DNA from: JBCCTX01 sp964468435
GTDB lineage: Bacteria > Bacteroidota > Bacteroidia > J057
DNA: 64,000 nt
Direction of reading: 5' to 3'
NCBI GenBank assembly: GCA_964468435.1
Contig: CAYXVE010000014.1
Location: 1 to 64,000 of the forward strand
In this document: positions 18,093 to 27,004 of the stretch, piece after piece
Numbering within the stretch: the first letter of the stretch is position 1
Layout of the letters: each line of letters starts with the position of its first letter
Translations under genes and position numbers: made by a program
Notes under the pieces: generated by a model
What the model saw: only the letters and a program-made list of their open reading frames with translations
Database searches by the model: none
What the model was told of the DNA's origin: nothing

Positions 18093-19811
18093 TCATTTCT
18101 TAGCCATTGACGTTCCCATCCGCTCATACATGATTTCTCCCCCCACAATCGTATAGTCCACTTGGGTATTGAGGATTTGATTATCAGGTACGGTCATTAG
18201 ATCCTGAGAGAAAACCGTAAAATCAGCGACTTTCCCTACCTCGATAGACCCTTTTATATTTTCTTCAAACCCACCATAAGCAGCATCAAGCGTATAGGTT
18301 TTTAATGCCTGATCACGAGTCATTTTCTGATCGGGTTCATAGCCCCTTTCCGGTGTCCCAGCCAGTGTCTGACGGGTTACGGAAGCAAAGAAGCAGGCAA
18401 TGGGATCAATAGGTTCCACAGGAGCATCTGTACCATTAATGATAGTAGCCCCTGAATCAAACAGCTTTTTCCATACATAAGCACCCTGCTCAATGCGCAA
18501 CCTACCTAGGCGATCGATCGCCCATGGGCGATCTGAGGCCATGTGTATGGCCTGCACAGAAGCGATCACGCCTAGCTGCCCAAACCGAGGTATATCCTTC
18601 GGATCTATATGCTGTGCGTGCTCTACACGAAATCTATGGTCATCCGTAGGAATCTCTGTTAGTGCCTTTTCATACTGATCTAATACCTCACGATTGGCAC
18701 GATCTCCTATCGCATGTGTACATACCTGGAATCCATGCTCTAATCCTTGTTGAGAAACCTTATAAATGAGATTCATATCTGAAGTTGCATGTCCTACGTG
18801 CCCTTCCCGGTCTTCATAAGGAGCTAAAAGCCATGCGCCCCTGGAGCCTAAGGCTCCATCAGCATAGAGTTTGATCGCGCGAATAGTAAGTCTACCGTCT
18901 GGATCAATTTGAGGACCCTTTTCATACCAGTTGGCTAGTAATGCACTGTCTCTGCCATGAAGCATCACCCACATACGGACATAAAGTTTGCCCTGGTCGA
19001 GGAATTCCTGATACAAATCGATCGTAGATTGTCCAGCCCCAGCATCATGAAAGCTGGTAATTCCATTTTCCATACAAGCCTGCACAGCCAGTTCGAGCGC
19101 TTGGCGGTCTTTCTCATCCGTAGTCGAAGGGATATTACGACTGATCAACCCCTGGGCCAGTTCGTTGAAAATACCTGTGGGATTTCCGGATTCATCTTTG
19201 ATGATCTCTCCATCATCAGAAAATTCTGTTGCAGCCGTAATGTCTGAAATTTCCATAGCTTTGGCATTGGCCATAGCTGCATGCCCGCTAGCATGCTTGA
19301 GATACACAGGATTGTCTGGAGATACTGCACTCAAGGCATCATGTACAGGAAAGCCTCTTACCCATCCTTCCCGGCCATCTACTGACCATTTGCTTTGATG
19401 CCAGCCTCTGCCTATGATCCACTCTCCGGGAGCTGCAACTTTGGCTGCCGAATCTACCTTCTCGATCAGTTCCTGGTAACTACGCACGAGATTCAAATCC
19501 AGATTCAACTTAGCATAACCCAGTCCCATCATGTGTGCATGGCTTTCAATAAATCCTGGTGTCATAGTTTTACCCTCCAAGTTCATAACTTCAGTAGCTG
19601 GTCCTTGATACTTCATCGCGGTGGCAGAATCTCCGGCATACAAAATTTTGCCATCAGATATTGCTACTGCTTCTGCCATAGGCTGGTCCGGGTTGACGGT
19701 GTAGATATTTCCACCATAAATAATCATGCCTGCATCTGCCCCTGAATGGGGTTGACAGGACCATAAGCTTGTCAGAATACTCACAGAAAGTACAAAAGCA
19801 ATTCTCTTCAT
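18093..19811 (-). CDS. YtcJ-like amidohydrolase lipoprotein
   Basis: A metal-dependent hydrolase of the amidohydrolase_3 (YtcJ-like) family; substrates are probably amides or cyclic compounds and cannot be predicted. The N-terminus is a lipoprotein signal (lipobox near LWSC, Cys19), predicting a periplasmic or membrane-bound enzyme. Metal and active-site motifs seen are GFIESHAHMMGLG (His-x-His), HDAGAGQST, IKLYADGALGSRGAWLL (lysine of the metal centre), CTHAIGDRANREVLDQYE, RVEHAQHI and NGTDAPVEPIDP. Length (572) is typical. It is a single-gene unit, convergent with the cyclophilin. Confidence 0.88.
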   Translation of the reverse strand: MKRIAFVLSVSILTSLWSCQPHSGADAGMIIYGGNIYTVNPDQPMAEAVAISDGKILYAGDSATAMKYQGPATEVMNLEGKTMTPGFIESHAHMMGLGYAKLNLDLNLVRSYQELIEKVDSAAKVAAPGEWIIGRGWHQSKWSVDGREGWVRGFPVHDALSAVSPDNPVYLKHASGHAAMANAKAMEISDITAATEFSDDGEIIKDESGNPTGIFNELAQGLISRNIPSTTDEKDRQALELAVQACMENGITSFHDAGAGQSTIDLYQEFLDQGKLYVRMWVMLHGRDSALLANWYEKGPQIDPDGRLTIRAIKLYADGALGSRGAWLLAPYEDREGHVGHATSDMNLIYKVSQQGLEHGFQVCTHAIGDRANREVLDQYEKALTEIPTDDHRFRVEHAQHIDPKDIPRFGQLGVIASVQAIHMASDRPWAIDRLGRLRIEQGAYVWKKLFDSGATIINGTDAPVEPIDPIACFFASVTRQTLAGTPERGYEPDQKMTRDQALKTYTLDAAYGGFEENIKGSIEVGKVADFTVFSQDLMTVPDNQILNTQVDYTIVGGEIMYERMGTSMAKK

Positions 19812-19849
19812 CTTGTTTGGTGTATTATTTGGTCTGAAAAATGTTCTTA

Positions 19850-19954
19850 CTATTCCCCCATTCTATCACTCCAATACTCGATAGCACGTCGTACGAAGGA
19901 GTATGCCGGCAGGCTGGTTGGTCCATAGAAAAATGGCCTACTTAATGAAGTCTT
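19850..19954 (-). pseudogene. Orphan coding-like fragment (possible gene remnant)
   Basis: A 34-codon open stretch on the minus strand ends with TAG at 19852-19850. It reads PFFYGPTSLPAYSFVRRAIE then YWSDRMGE, and a stop lies just upstream at 19957-19955. There is no ATG at its beginning. Composition is protein-like and less AT-rich than its surroundings, so it may be the C-terminal scar of a lost gene. I do not recognise the family, and chance cannot be excluded. Confidence 0.25.
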
Positions 19955-20049
19955 TTAAACTAGAAATTTGACTCATCCGGCATGTTGTTAAACGATATAA
20001 ATATTATTTTCTCACTACTTAATCGACTTCAAAGGAAAGTGGACAGATA

Positions 20050-21003
20050 CTATCGCGATGGAATAAAAAATCCTCCACGATCATAGATGATCTGTTCGAG
20101 TTCGAGCATGGCTGCCAATGCAATCTGGCTGTAGTTCTGCGAGGCATTGCCAAAACGGCCGTAATTGTTCTGCCACATACGCTGTATCAACTGAATACCT
20201 CCATATACTGGTCTGAGACTTCTCATAAGACGGCTGATTGTACGTGGGCCTGCATGATAGATATGCAATACAAACAACCTGAACCACAATTCATCTTCCC
20301 GGTACTCTATCTCATGGCGTTCCAAGATAGAACGGGCAGCTGGCAAGCATACCCCTTTGATAAAACGGGCAGCTCCTCGTGCTGAGGGTTCAAAGTACAC
20401 GCGCTGATCCAGTTCCTCCGTAACAATCAATCCCTCACTACGGGCAATGTCACTCATCAACTGAAAAGGACCCTTGGCTCCAACTGGGGATACTCGCATC
20501 TCGCCCGGACTTTCGATCAACAGGATGGCCTGTGCATACCAGGGATCTGTTCCCTCACTCAAAAAGATAGAAATAGCCCGATGTATATCCGGCAAAATGC
20601 GCTGAATCTGATAATAGTCGCTCCTACCCTGCGTTACGTACAATCTGTATTCACCGGGAATACCTAAAGCAGTCTGCACACTATCTTTATACATACTCCT
20701 TTCGGTTACGCTCAATGTATCATAGGATAATGTAGAAAGGCTATTAATGATCTCTCTCGTTTCTGCTACATTCAACAGACTAAAATTAGGAGAAAGGTTC
20801 ATGATCATTCTCCAGAATTTCACTTGCTGCAAATGAACCCAACCTTGTGCATAAATGTTGGTATCACTGACAAAACAATAAGTCATAGTATCATTGACAA
20901 ATCCTATATCCAGCACCTGTTCCTCATCAAATGATTGCCCCTTCCCAATCACGCAAATTCCCCCAAGAAATATAAGCAGGTACCATCTCATCAAAATTTT
21001 CAT
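20050..21003 (-). CDS. Exported lytic-transglycosylase-like (SLT) protein
   Basis: Probably cleaves peptidoglycan glycan strands in the periplasm. The signal peptide begins MKILMRWYLLIFLGG and ends near GKGQS. The lysozyme-like domain occupies about residues 145-305: the catalytic-glutamate region QAILLIESPGEMRVSPVGAK then GPFQLM matches the SLT E-S-x-x-x-x-x-x-S-x-x-G-A-x-G-x-x-Q-x-M pattern, HIYHAGPRTI replaces the usual A-Y-N-A-G-P, and NYSQIALAAMLE matches the final helix. The N-terminal 120 residues match nothing I know. The frame opens at 21027, but the Met at 21003 gives the better signal peptide. The deviating YHAGP motif makes activity likely but unproven. Confidence 0.75.
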   Translation of the reverse strand: MKILMRWYLLIFLGGICVIGKGQSFDEEQVLDIGFVNDTMTYCFVSDTNIYAQGWVHLQQVKFWRMIMNLSPNFSLLNVAETREIINSLSTLSYDTLSVTERSMYKDSVQTALGIPGEYRLYVTQGRSDYYQIQRILPDIHRAISIFLSEGTDPWYAQAILLIESPGEMRVSPVGAKGPFQLMSDIARSEGLIVTEELDQRVYFEPSARGAARFIKGVCLPAARSILERHEIEYREDELWFRLFVLHIYHAGPRTISRLMRSLRPVYGGIQLIQRMWQNNYGRFGNASQNYSQIALAAMLELEQIIYDRGGFFIPSR

Positions 21004-21153
21004 GTAGATAAAAGCACTATTTAGCATGTGTAAAAATCAGATAAAATTTTGCACAAAAACGATATTCATACATTGCTTTTTTGATAAAAAACAATTAATA
21101 TATATTTTTATAAACATAATAAATAAAATTAATATTAATCACTAACAGCAATA

Positions 21154-21378
21154 ATGGGTTTACAAAATTTTAGCGCTCAAAAAAGACTTGCTCACATTGA
21201 CCGCACGCTTCACTTTTCCCCTGGTTACTACGATACCCAGGAAGAACTGGATGATCTACGCCAGGAGCTTACTTTTGCTCAAAGAAGAATCAAAAGACTC
21301 AAATGGGGTCTGGCTATATTTGCCGCCTATTTCGTATTCATTACACTTACATATCTTTTAAGAACCAATATTCTGTAG
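21154..21378 (+). CDS. Small single-pass membrane protein, unknown
   Basis: A 74-residue protein not recognised as a family. The first 45 residues are charged and helical, with a likely short coiled coil (TQEELDDLRQELTFAQRRIK). One transmembrane helix (about residues 50-68, LAIFAAYFVFITLTYLL) is near the C-terminus, predicting a tail-anchored-like topology with the helix bundle in the cytoplasm. The gene starts with ATG in a very AT-rich region and is followed by a possible terminator at 21486-21511. It is divergent from the SLT gene. Confidence 0.55.
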   Translation: MGLQNFSAQKRLAHIDRTLHFSPGYYDTQEELDDLRQELTFAQRRIKRLKWGLAIFAAYFVFITLTYLLRTNIL

Positions 21379-21485
21379 GTTATTTCCCAGCAACACAGAC
21401 CTTACTATACTTAGTAAAGTTGTTGTGAAATTACAGTTCAATCTGAAATACAAAAAGTTATAATTCAATTTATCTTTCAGAGGGT

Positions 21486-21511
21486 AGTTGTCTTTTCGCA
21501 ACAACTTTTTT
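21486..21511 (+). terminator. Weak intrinsic terminator after the small membrane protein
   Basis: A 6-bp stem (AGTTGT 21486-21491 with ACAACT 21501-21506) is followed by six T residues (21506-21511) on the plus strand. A perfect alternative pairing exists: AAAGTTGTTG at 21416-21425 with CAACAACTTT at 21499-21508, which would exclude the short stem. The T-run overlaps the end of mnmD on the other strand. Confidence 0.45.
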
Positions 21512-22178
21512 ATTTCACCGCTCTGATCATTTCCCTTTTCCCAGGAGGCCCTGGCAGTTTTTCCACCTGAAATCCAGCCGATATCATCGCTCTCCTCACA
21601 TTACCCTTCGCCGAGTAAGTAACTAATATTCCATCATGTTCACAATTCCTAAACATTTGTCGAAATATATCTAATGTCCATAATTCGGGTTGTGAATCTG
21701 GAGCAAACGCATCAAAGTATATGAGATCAAATAATTGTGCTGGCTGATAATCCTGTAAAAGTATTTCATATTTAGTAAACTCAAACCTAAAATCTATCTG
21801 ATGCTTTTCATTCCAGGATAGCTGATGCAACTGATAAAATGCCTCCTTTACTCCTTCCTGTTCAAGCATACTGGGATAATTCAACCATGCCAACTGATCT
21901 GATGAAAGTGGATAAGCCTCTATACCTGTATAATGTACGTGAGCATGTTGTGAATATAGATACGTCAGTAAAGCATTCAGTCCTGTCCCAAATCCCACCT
22001 CCAGTACAGATATACTGGAATGTGTCTGGAGCTTGTATTCCAAACCGTTCCTGATAAATACATGCATAGATTCCTGCAAGGCTCCATGTATGGAATGATA
22101 ATGCTCATCAAATCTTTCAACATATAATGTGGAAGATCCATCTCTGGTCAGTACATGCCTTGCTTCTGGTATTTCCAT
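21510..22178 (-). CDS. mnmD: tRNA U34 methyltransferase MnmD (MnmC2-type)
   Basis: Stand-alone form of the methyltransferase half of MnmC; it methylates the 5-aminomethyl group of the wobble uridine to give mnm5(s2)U using S-adenosylmethionine. Seen: the N-terminal substrate region DEHYHSIHGALQES, SAM motif VLEVGFGTGLNALLTYL (about residues 60-76), IDFRFEFTKYEILL, catalytic LIYFDAFAPDSQPELW and the C-terminal YSAKGNVRRAMISAGF with GPPGKREM. The frame opens with TTG at 22193; ATG at 22178 (MEIPEARHVL) is used. At about 222 residues it has no oxidase domain, as in most non-proteobacterial versions. MnmA at 12-13 kb acts on the same nucleotide. Confidence 0.93.
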   Translation of the reverse strand: MEIPEARHVLTRDGSSTLYVERFDEHYHSIHGALQESMHVFIRNGLEYKLQTHSSISVLEVGFGTGLNALLTYLYSQHAHVHYTGIEAYPLSSDQLAWLNYPSMLEQEGVKEAFYQLHQLSWNEKHQIDFRFEFTKYEILLQDYQPAQLFDLIYFDAFAPDSQPELWTLDIFRQMFRNCEHDGILVTYSAKGNVRRAMISAGFQVEKLPGPPGKREMIRAVK

Positions 22179-22258
22179 CTTTAATGATGCCAAATATTAC
22201 CTTACGTAGAACCAACCCTCAAGTTAGGACAGTTGAAGTGTCTGCTATCCTGACAAAT

Positions 22259-23884
22259 CTAGCCTGGATTCCGAAGCATAGCCATAGCATCCGGTGGCAT
22301 TTGCTCCAGATATACGGAGGTCGACGGAAATGCAAATTTGATTCCGAGTTCTTCTGCAGCCTTCATAACTGCCAGAAATATATCCTGCCTGGCAGCTAAC
22401 ATATCTCCATAACCTGTCAGTTCCAGATAAATGGCAAAAAAAATCTGAAGGGCAGAATCTCCCATTTCATGGAAGTAGATCATATAATCTGACTTCCGGG
22501 TACTGGGATGTTCAAGTACAATCTCTTCCAGACGTTTAACAAACTGTTCCATTGAGGCTGGCGATGTATCATATGTAACAGAAAGTGTAGTCGCATACCT
22601 ACGGTAGGTACGAATACCGTGGTTGGTGATCGTGAGGTTGGCAAGTTCTCCATTGGGTATAGAAACATAGGCGCCCTCGAGTGCTCTGATCCGAGTAGAT
22701 CGAACCCCAATCTCCAGTACAGAGCCTGTCACCTTATCCGTCTCAATAAAATCCCCTATCTGAAAAGGCCTGTCAATGAATATGGTAATTGATCCTATGA
22801 AATTTTTAACGGTTTCCTGTGCTGCTAGGGCTATCGCCAGACCACCAATCGAAATTCCAGCCAGCAGAGCGGTCACGTTTACATTGAGATTTTGCAGGAC
22901 AAATAATACCCCCAGCACGCCAACGACAATTTTCAGTACGCGTTTGATAAGTGGAATTAACTGCTCATCCATGGTCGTCTCCGTACGTTGTGCCAGACTT
23001 AATCCCAGGGCTGCAATGAGATCTACCAACCTGTAGGCAGCAATAACTCCAAAGATCGACATGAATATCTTCAGAATTGTAGATATATATGTCATGATCC
23101 AAACGGGTAGCAGAAGCACCTTGTAAAGCTGAAACAACAAAAATGCTACTAATAGTACACTAAGAGGCCTGGCTACCGGACGGATCATTCTGGGATCTAG
23201 TAACTCTTTATCAAAAAAACGCGGCAAAATTCTCCTGATCAGGATATTGAATAATTTCCCCAGCAACCAATACAAAATCACACTTAAAGCAATGAGCATC
23301 ACGATTCCCTGATATTGCCAAACTTTCAGGCCCAGAAGCTTCTGTTGTCCAATTCTAGGAGATATTTTCAGAAAAAGATCTGAACCGAAAGGAAATAACT
23401 CAGCGTGTATCTCGGAAATTTGACGAACAGTCGTGTATGAGTATTTCCATTCGTCTTCATACTTCTGCAGATAAATACCCGGATATTTTTCATAAACCAG
23501 ATACCTGTTTCTACCCATACTATCTGTATATTCCGGATCATTGCTGATCGTAGCGGTATCAATAATGTATCCCTCGGCATCATATATTTGCTTGAGCTTA
23601 ATGGCCCTGTCCATCAATTCATCAGCTGAAATACCTATACTGTCGAGACTCTCTGCTGAAAGTCCCGGATAATAGGTTTCTTCCTGGAGATATATCAGAT
23701 GATTGGCGATAGCTTTTCTGGGAGATGAATTAGGACCTAGTACGACTTCGGGTTGTTCTATCAAGGTATCACTAACAACTGTCGTATCTTCTACAAAAAG
23801 CGTATCCTGTTGTGAATATAAGTGCAGGCAACCCGATATCCCTAAAATGCATAAAGCCACCTTTCCAGTTTGAAAATGCATCAT
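22259..23884 (-). CDS. Mechanosensitive channel of the MscS family
   Basis: Releases solutes when membrane tension rises during osmotic downshift. The 541-residue protein has a signal peptide (residues 1-24), an acidic extracytoplasmic region of about 150 residues, then four or five transmembrane helices. The pore helix is the Gly/Ala-rich VTALLAGISIGGLAIALAAQ, followed by ETVKNFIGSITIFIDRPFQI and GDFIE, the MscS beta domain, and the C-terminal alpha/beta domain. Length exceeds minimal MscS (286) and fits MscS homologues with an extra N-terminal domain. It lies upstream of mnmD on the same strand, 80 bp apart. Confidence 0.92.
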   Translation of the reverse strand: MMHFQTGKVALCILGISGCLHLYSQQDTLFVEDTTVVSDTLIEQPEVVLGPNSSPRKAIANHLIYLQEETYYPGLSAESLDSIGISADELMDRAIKLKQIYDAEGYIIDTATISNDPEYTDSMGRNRYLVYEKYPGIYLQKYEDEWKYSYTTVRQISEIHAELFPFGSDLFLKISPRIGQQKLLGLKVWQYQGIVMLIALSVILYWLLGKLFNILIRRILPRFFDKELLDPRMIRPVARPLSVLLVAFLLFQLYKVLLLPVWIMTYISTILKIFMSIFGVIAAYRLVDLIAALGLSLAQRTETTMDEQLIPLIKRVLKIVVGVLGVLFVLQNLNVNVTALLAGISIGGLAIALAAQETVKNFIGSITIFIDRPFQIGDFIETDKVTGSVLEIGVRSTRIRALEGAYVSIPNGELANLTITNHGIRTYRRYATTLSVTYDTSPASMEQFVKRLEEIVLEHPSTRKSDYMIYFHEMGDSALQIFFAIYLELTGYGDMLAARQDIFLAVMKAAEELGIKFAFPSTSVYLEQMPPDAMAMLRNPG

Positions 23885-24230
23885 ATCTAATTTTTATCAG
23901 GTATTGATGTTAAGCGTTCGATTCACAAATTACAAAAGGCATTGAGATTTCCCAGAACTAAAAAACATTGACTACTCTGATGAATTATGCCCTATCCTCA
24001 AACTCAACAACATGTTTAAATATCTTCAATTATTGATTCGATAATGTTAAACATGCGCCCCAAAATATCTAACAGGGCAAGGCGGTTTTTATGTATTGCT
24101 ACGTACTTCCTCACCTAAACTCATAATAAAATTCACAAGAAACCTTAACCGTACGGTGGAAAATTCCTATATTAATCTTTTCTTTGAGTAATCAACCCCA
24201 ATATAAGATACCCTTGACAAGGTGCTCAAC
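23885..24230. other. Divergent intergenic region between the MscS gene and lutABC
   Basis: About 345 bases that should carry promoters for both neighbours. I saw no perfect TAnnTTTG element in either orientation and no long inverted repeat that would mark an operator. The only start signal is a short purine run (ACAAGG) about eight bases before the lutA ATG. Confidence 0.4.
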
Positions 24231-24977
24231 ATGAATATCAAAGTTGCCTTATTTATACCCTGTTACGTAGATCAGTTTTATCCACATGTGGCGATGGCCA
24301 CGTATCGTCTTCTTCAAAAGCTAGGAGTAGATGTAGAATATCCGTCTGGCCAGACCTGTTGTGGTCAACCTATGGCTAATGCGGGATTTGAGAGGTATGG
24401 TCGACAAACGTCAACGCATTTCGTTGATTTATTTCACGAATACGAATACATCGTAGGTCCCTCTGCCAGCTGTGTAATGCATATCAGGGAGCACCTACAT
24501 CAGCATCCCGACCAACAAAAATCACAACATGTCAAAGAGCACATTTACGAACTCTGCGACTTCCTATACAATGTTCTTCAAGTACATGAGTGGGACCTTG
24601 CTTTTGATCACAAAGTGGGACTACACCTTAGCTGCCATGGATTAAGAGGCATGCGTCTGGCCCAATCATCCGAAAGGGTACTACCCGACTATTCTATTAT
24701 GCGATCATTGCTGGAAAATGTCCCGGGAATCAATCTGGTTGAACTATCCCGCCGGGATGAGTGTTGTGGATTTGGAGGGACGTTTGCTGTATCAGAAGAG
24801 GCGGTTTCTGTGAAGATGGGGAAAGATCGTCTCCTGGATCATCTCGATCATGAGGTAGAGATTGTAACCGGAGGAGATGTTTCCTGTCTCATGCATCTTG
24901 AAGGCATCAGCAGACGCCAGAGATCCCCGTTGAAGTTCATGCACATTGCCGAAATACTTAATGAAAGTAAAAGATGA
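24231..24977 (+). CDS. lutA: L-lactate utilisation protein LutA (Fe-S oxidoreductase subunit)
   Basis: One of three subunits that oxidise L-lactate to pyruvate. The protein is built of two CCG-type cysteine domains: SGQTCCGQPMANAG near residue 45 and RRDECCGFGGTFAV near residue 180, with further ligands in PSASCVMHIREH and LHLSCHGLRG. Length (about 248) fits LutA/YkgE. The frame could start with GTG at 24222, but ATG at 24231 (MNIKVALFIPCY) matches the usual LutA N-terminus. It overlaps lutB by 4 bp (ATGA), so translation is coupled. No LutR-type regulator is adjacent. Confidence 0.94.
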   Translation: MNIKVALFIPCYVDQFYPHVAMATYRLLQKLGVDVEYPSGQTCCGQPMANAGFERYGRQTSTHFVDLFHEYEYIVGPSASCVMHIREHLHQHPDQQKSQHVKEHIYELCDFLYNVLQVHEWDLAFDHKVGLHLSCHGLRGMRLAQSSERVLPDYSIMRSLLENVPGINLVELSRRDECCGFGGTFAVSEEAVSVKMGKDRLLDHLDHEVEIVTGGDVSCLMHLEGISRRQRSPLKFMHIAEILNESKR

Positions 24978-26344
24978 ATCACGCAAAACAAGCTGAGATA
25001 TTTAACCGGGATGAATCCCGGACCACATGGCATGACGAATCCCTTTGGTTTGTAAGACAAAAGCGCGATCGTGCAGCTCACGGTATACCTGAATGGGAAG
25101 AGCTTCGTGAACTGGCCTCCCAAATCAAGACGCATACTTTATCCAAACTGGACTACTACCTGGAGGAATTGGAGCGCAATGCTCAGCAAAATGGCGTTGT
25201 AGTACACTGGGCTGAAGATGCTGCGGCCCTCCGATCCACAGTTTACGGGCTTCTCAACCAAAAAGGAGTACGAAAGATTGTCAAGAGCAAGTCCATGCTG
25301 ACTGAAGAATGTAAGCTCAATCCCTATCTGATCGAACGAGGAATCGAAGTCGTCGATTCGGACCTGGGTGAACGCATTGTCCAGCTTGCTGACGAGGAAC
25401 CCAGTCATATCGTCATGCCTGCAATACACAAGAAAAAAGAAGAAATCGGTGAAATATTTCACCAACATATGGGGACTCGCAAGGGCGCCAGTGATCCACA
25501 GTATCTCACGGAGTCCGCCCGGCAAAACCTCCGTCAACACTTTCTGAGCGCTGATGCAGCGCTCACAGGGGTAAATTTCGCCGTTGCAGAAACAGGCGGT
25601 TTTGTCGTTTGTACCAACGAAGGAAATGCAGACCTGGGCGTGCATCTGGCTCCCATCCACATAGCCTGTATGGGTATTGAAAAGGTTATCCCCAAACTCG
25701 AACACTTAGGGGTATTTACCAGGCTATTGGCCCGTAGTGGTACCGGACAGCCCATCACTACCTACACCAGCCATTTTCACAAAGCACGCGAAGGTGCTGA
25801 ACTGCACCTGATTCTCGTAGACAACGGCAGAACGACTCAACTGGGCAGACCGGATTTTCGCAAGTCCCTACACTGCATCAGATGTGGAGCCTGTATGAAT
25901 ACCTGTCCTGTATATCGCCGTAGTGGAGGCCATAGCTACAATTACACGGTCCCAGGTCCTATAGGCTCTATACTCTCGCCTGGGCTCGACCTCAAAAAAC
26001 ATGGCAGCTTGCCTTTTGCCTCCACCTTGTGTGGCTCCTGTAGCGATGTATGTCCGGTGAAAATTGATATTCATCAACAGCTCTATAAATGGAGACAAAT
26101 TATTACCAGGGAAGGGAAGACAGATTTGAGCAAAAAGCTATCGATGAAATTGATGGGCTTGATGATGGCAAATCCATGGTGGTACAAAACTATGGGAAAA
26201 CTAGGAAGGTCTATGCTGCAGGTCCTGCCTTCCTCTGTGATCAAGAACAAGTGGAATCCCTGGACTAAGCAACGAGAATTACCTGAAGCTCCTGTTAAAA
26301 GCTTTCAGGAATGGTACCAAGACAACAAGAAAAATGAGCGCTAA
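24974..26344 (+). CDS. lutB: L-lactate utilisation protein LutB (Fe-S and LUD domains)
   Basis: The central iron-sulfur subunit of the LutABC lactate oxidation complex. The N-terminal LUD domain (about residues 70-290) includes GVNFAVAETGGFVVCTNEGN. It is followed by two 4Fe-4S clusters: HCIRCGACMNTCPVY (about residues 300-314) and CGSCSDVCPVKID (about residues 353-365). The C-terminal helical tail reaches residue 456; typical LutB proteins have about 460-480. It overlaps lutA by 4 bp and lutC by 11 bp, a tight translationally coupled operon. Confidence 0.95.
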   Translation: MNHAKQAEIFNRDESRTTWHDESLWFVRQKRDRAAHGIPEWEELRELASQIKTHTLSKLDYYLEELERNAQQNGVVVHWAEDAAALRSTVYGLLNQKGVRKIVKSKSMLTEECKLNPYLIERGIEVVDSDLGERIVQLADEEPSHIVMPAIHKKKEEIGEIFHQHMGTRKGASDPQYLTESARQNLRQHFLSADAALTGVNFAVAETGGFVVCTNEGNADLGVHLAPIHIACMGIEKVIPKLEHLGVFTRLLARSGTGQPITTYTSHFHKAREGAELHLILVDNGRTTQLGRPDFRKSLHCIRCGACMNTCPVYRRSGGHSYNYTVPGPIGSILSPGLDLKKHGSLPFASTLCGSCSDVCPVKIDIHQQLYKWRQIITREGKTDLSKKLSMKLMGLMMANPWWYKTMGKLGRSMLQVLPSSVIKNKWNPWTKQRELPEAPVKSFQEWYQDNKKNER

Positions 26345-26915
26345 AAATAAAATCATAGAGAGCATACGACAAAATATTCCAGACGAACATGCACTGCCGG
26401 AAATGCCTTCATTTCCATATCCTTCGCAGCTTTTGCAACATTTCCGCGAAAGTATTGAAGGAGTAGGAGGAACCGCCGTAGAAACAATGTCTCTCTCAGA
26501 GATAGGAAACTATCTTCAAACGGAATTCCCAGAAGCCAAGACCATAACAACTCTCCCAGGATTGCAGGTGTTTTTGGAACATTCACAGGATCATATCGAA
26601 GAGGCTGAGCTTGCCGGGGTCGATCTCGCAATCTTACCAGGTGGTGTCGGGGTGGCAGAAAATGGTGCGGTATGGGTAAAAGAATCCGATATTGTCCATC
26701 GTGCCCTGCCCTTCATCACGCAGCATCTTGCACTGGTTGTTCACGAAGATCAGTTGGTGGGTAACATGCATGACGCCTATCAACAAATTCATTATCAAAC
26801 AATGGGATTTGGGGTATTTATCTCAGGCCCCTCCAAGACTGCCGACATCGAGCAATCTATGGTCATCGGCGCACATGGGGCCAGAAGCTTGCATGTTTTT
26901 ATCATCTGCAGTTGA
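26334..26915 (+). CDS. lutC: L-lactate utilisation protein LutC (LUD domain)
   Basis: The third lactate-utilisation subunit, a small LUD-domain protein of 193 residues. Recognisable segments are VDLAILPGGVGVAENGAVWV then KESD (about residues 100-123), HLALVVHEDQLVGNMHDAY and the C-terminal ISGPSKTADIEQSMVIGAHG then ARSLHV, a hallmark of LutC. It starts inside the end of lutB. The hisA promoter overlaps its last codons. Confidence 0.94.
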   Translation: MSAKNKIIESIRQNIPDEHALPEMPSFPYPSQLLQHFRESIEGVGGTAVETMSLSEIGNYLQTEFPEAKTITTLPGLQVFLEHSQDHIEEAELAGVDLAILPGGVGVAENGAVWVKESDIVHRALPFITQHLALVVHEDQLVGNMHDAYQQIHYQTMGFGVFISGPSKTADIEQSMVIGAHGARSLHVFIICS

Positions 26916-26937
26916 TACCATTATTTTATTAGCTTTG
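26912..26937 (+). promoter_or_regulatory. Putative promoter of hisA-hisF-hisE
   Basis: TTG at 26912-26914 and TAGCTTTG at 26930-26937 are separated by 15 bp. The -7 element is perfect; the spacing is slightly below the usual 17-23. A start near 26943 would give a 60-nt leader before hisA. It overlaps the lutC stop codon. Confidence 0.5.
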
Positions 26938-27004
26938 TAACGCGTACATCCTCCTTGATCAAGAAGGATGTGAAAACCATAGCTTTACGAGCACTATTCA
27001 TAAC

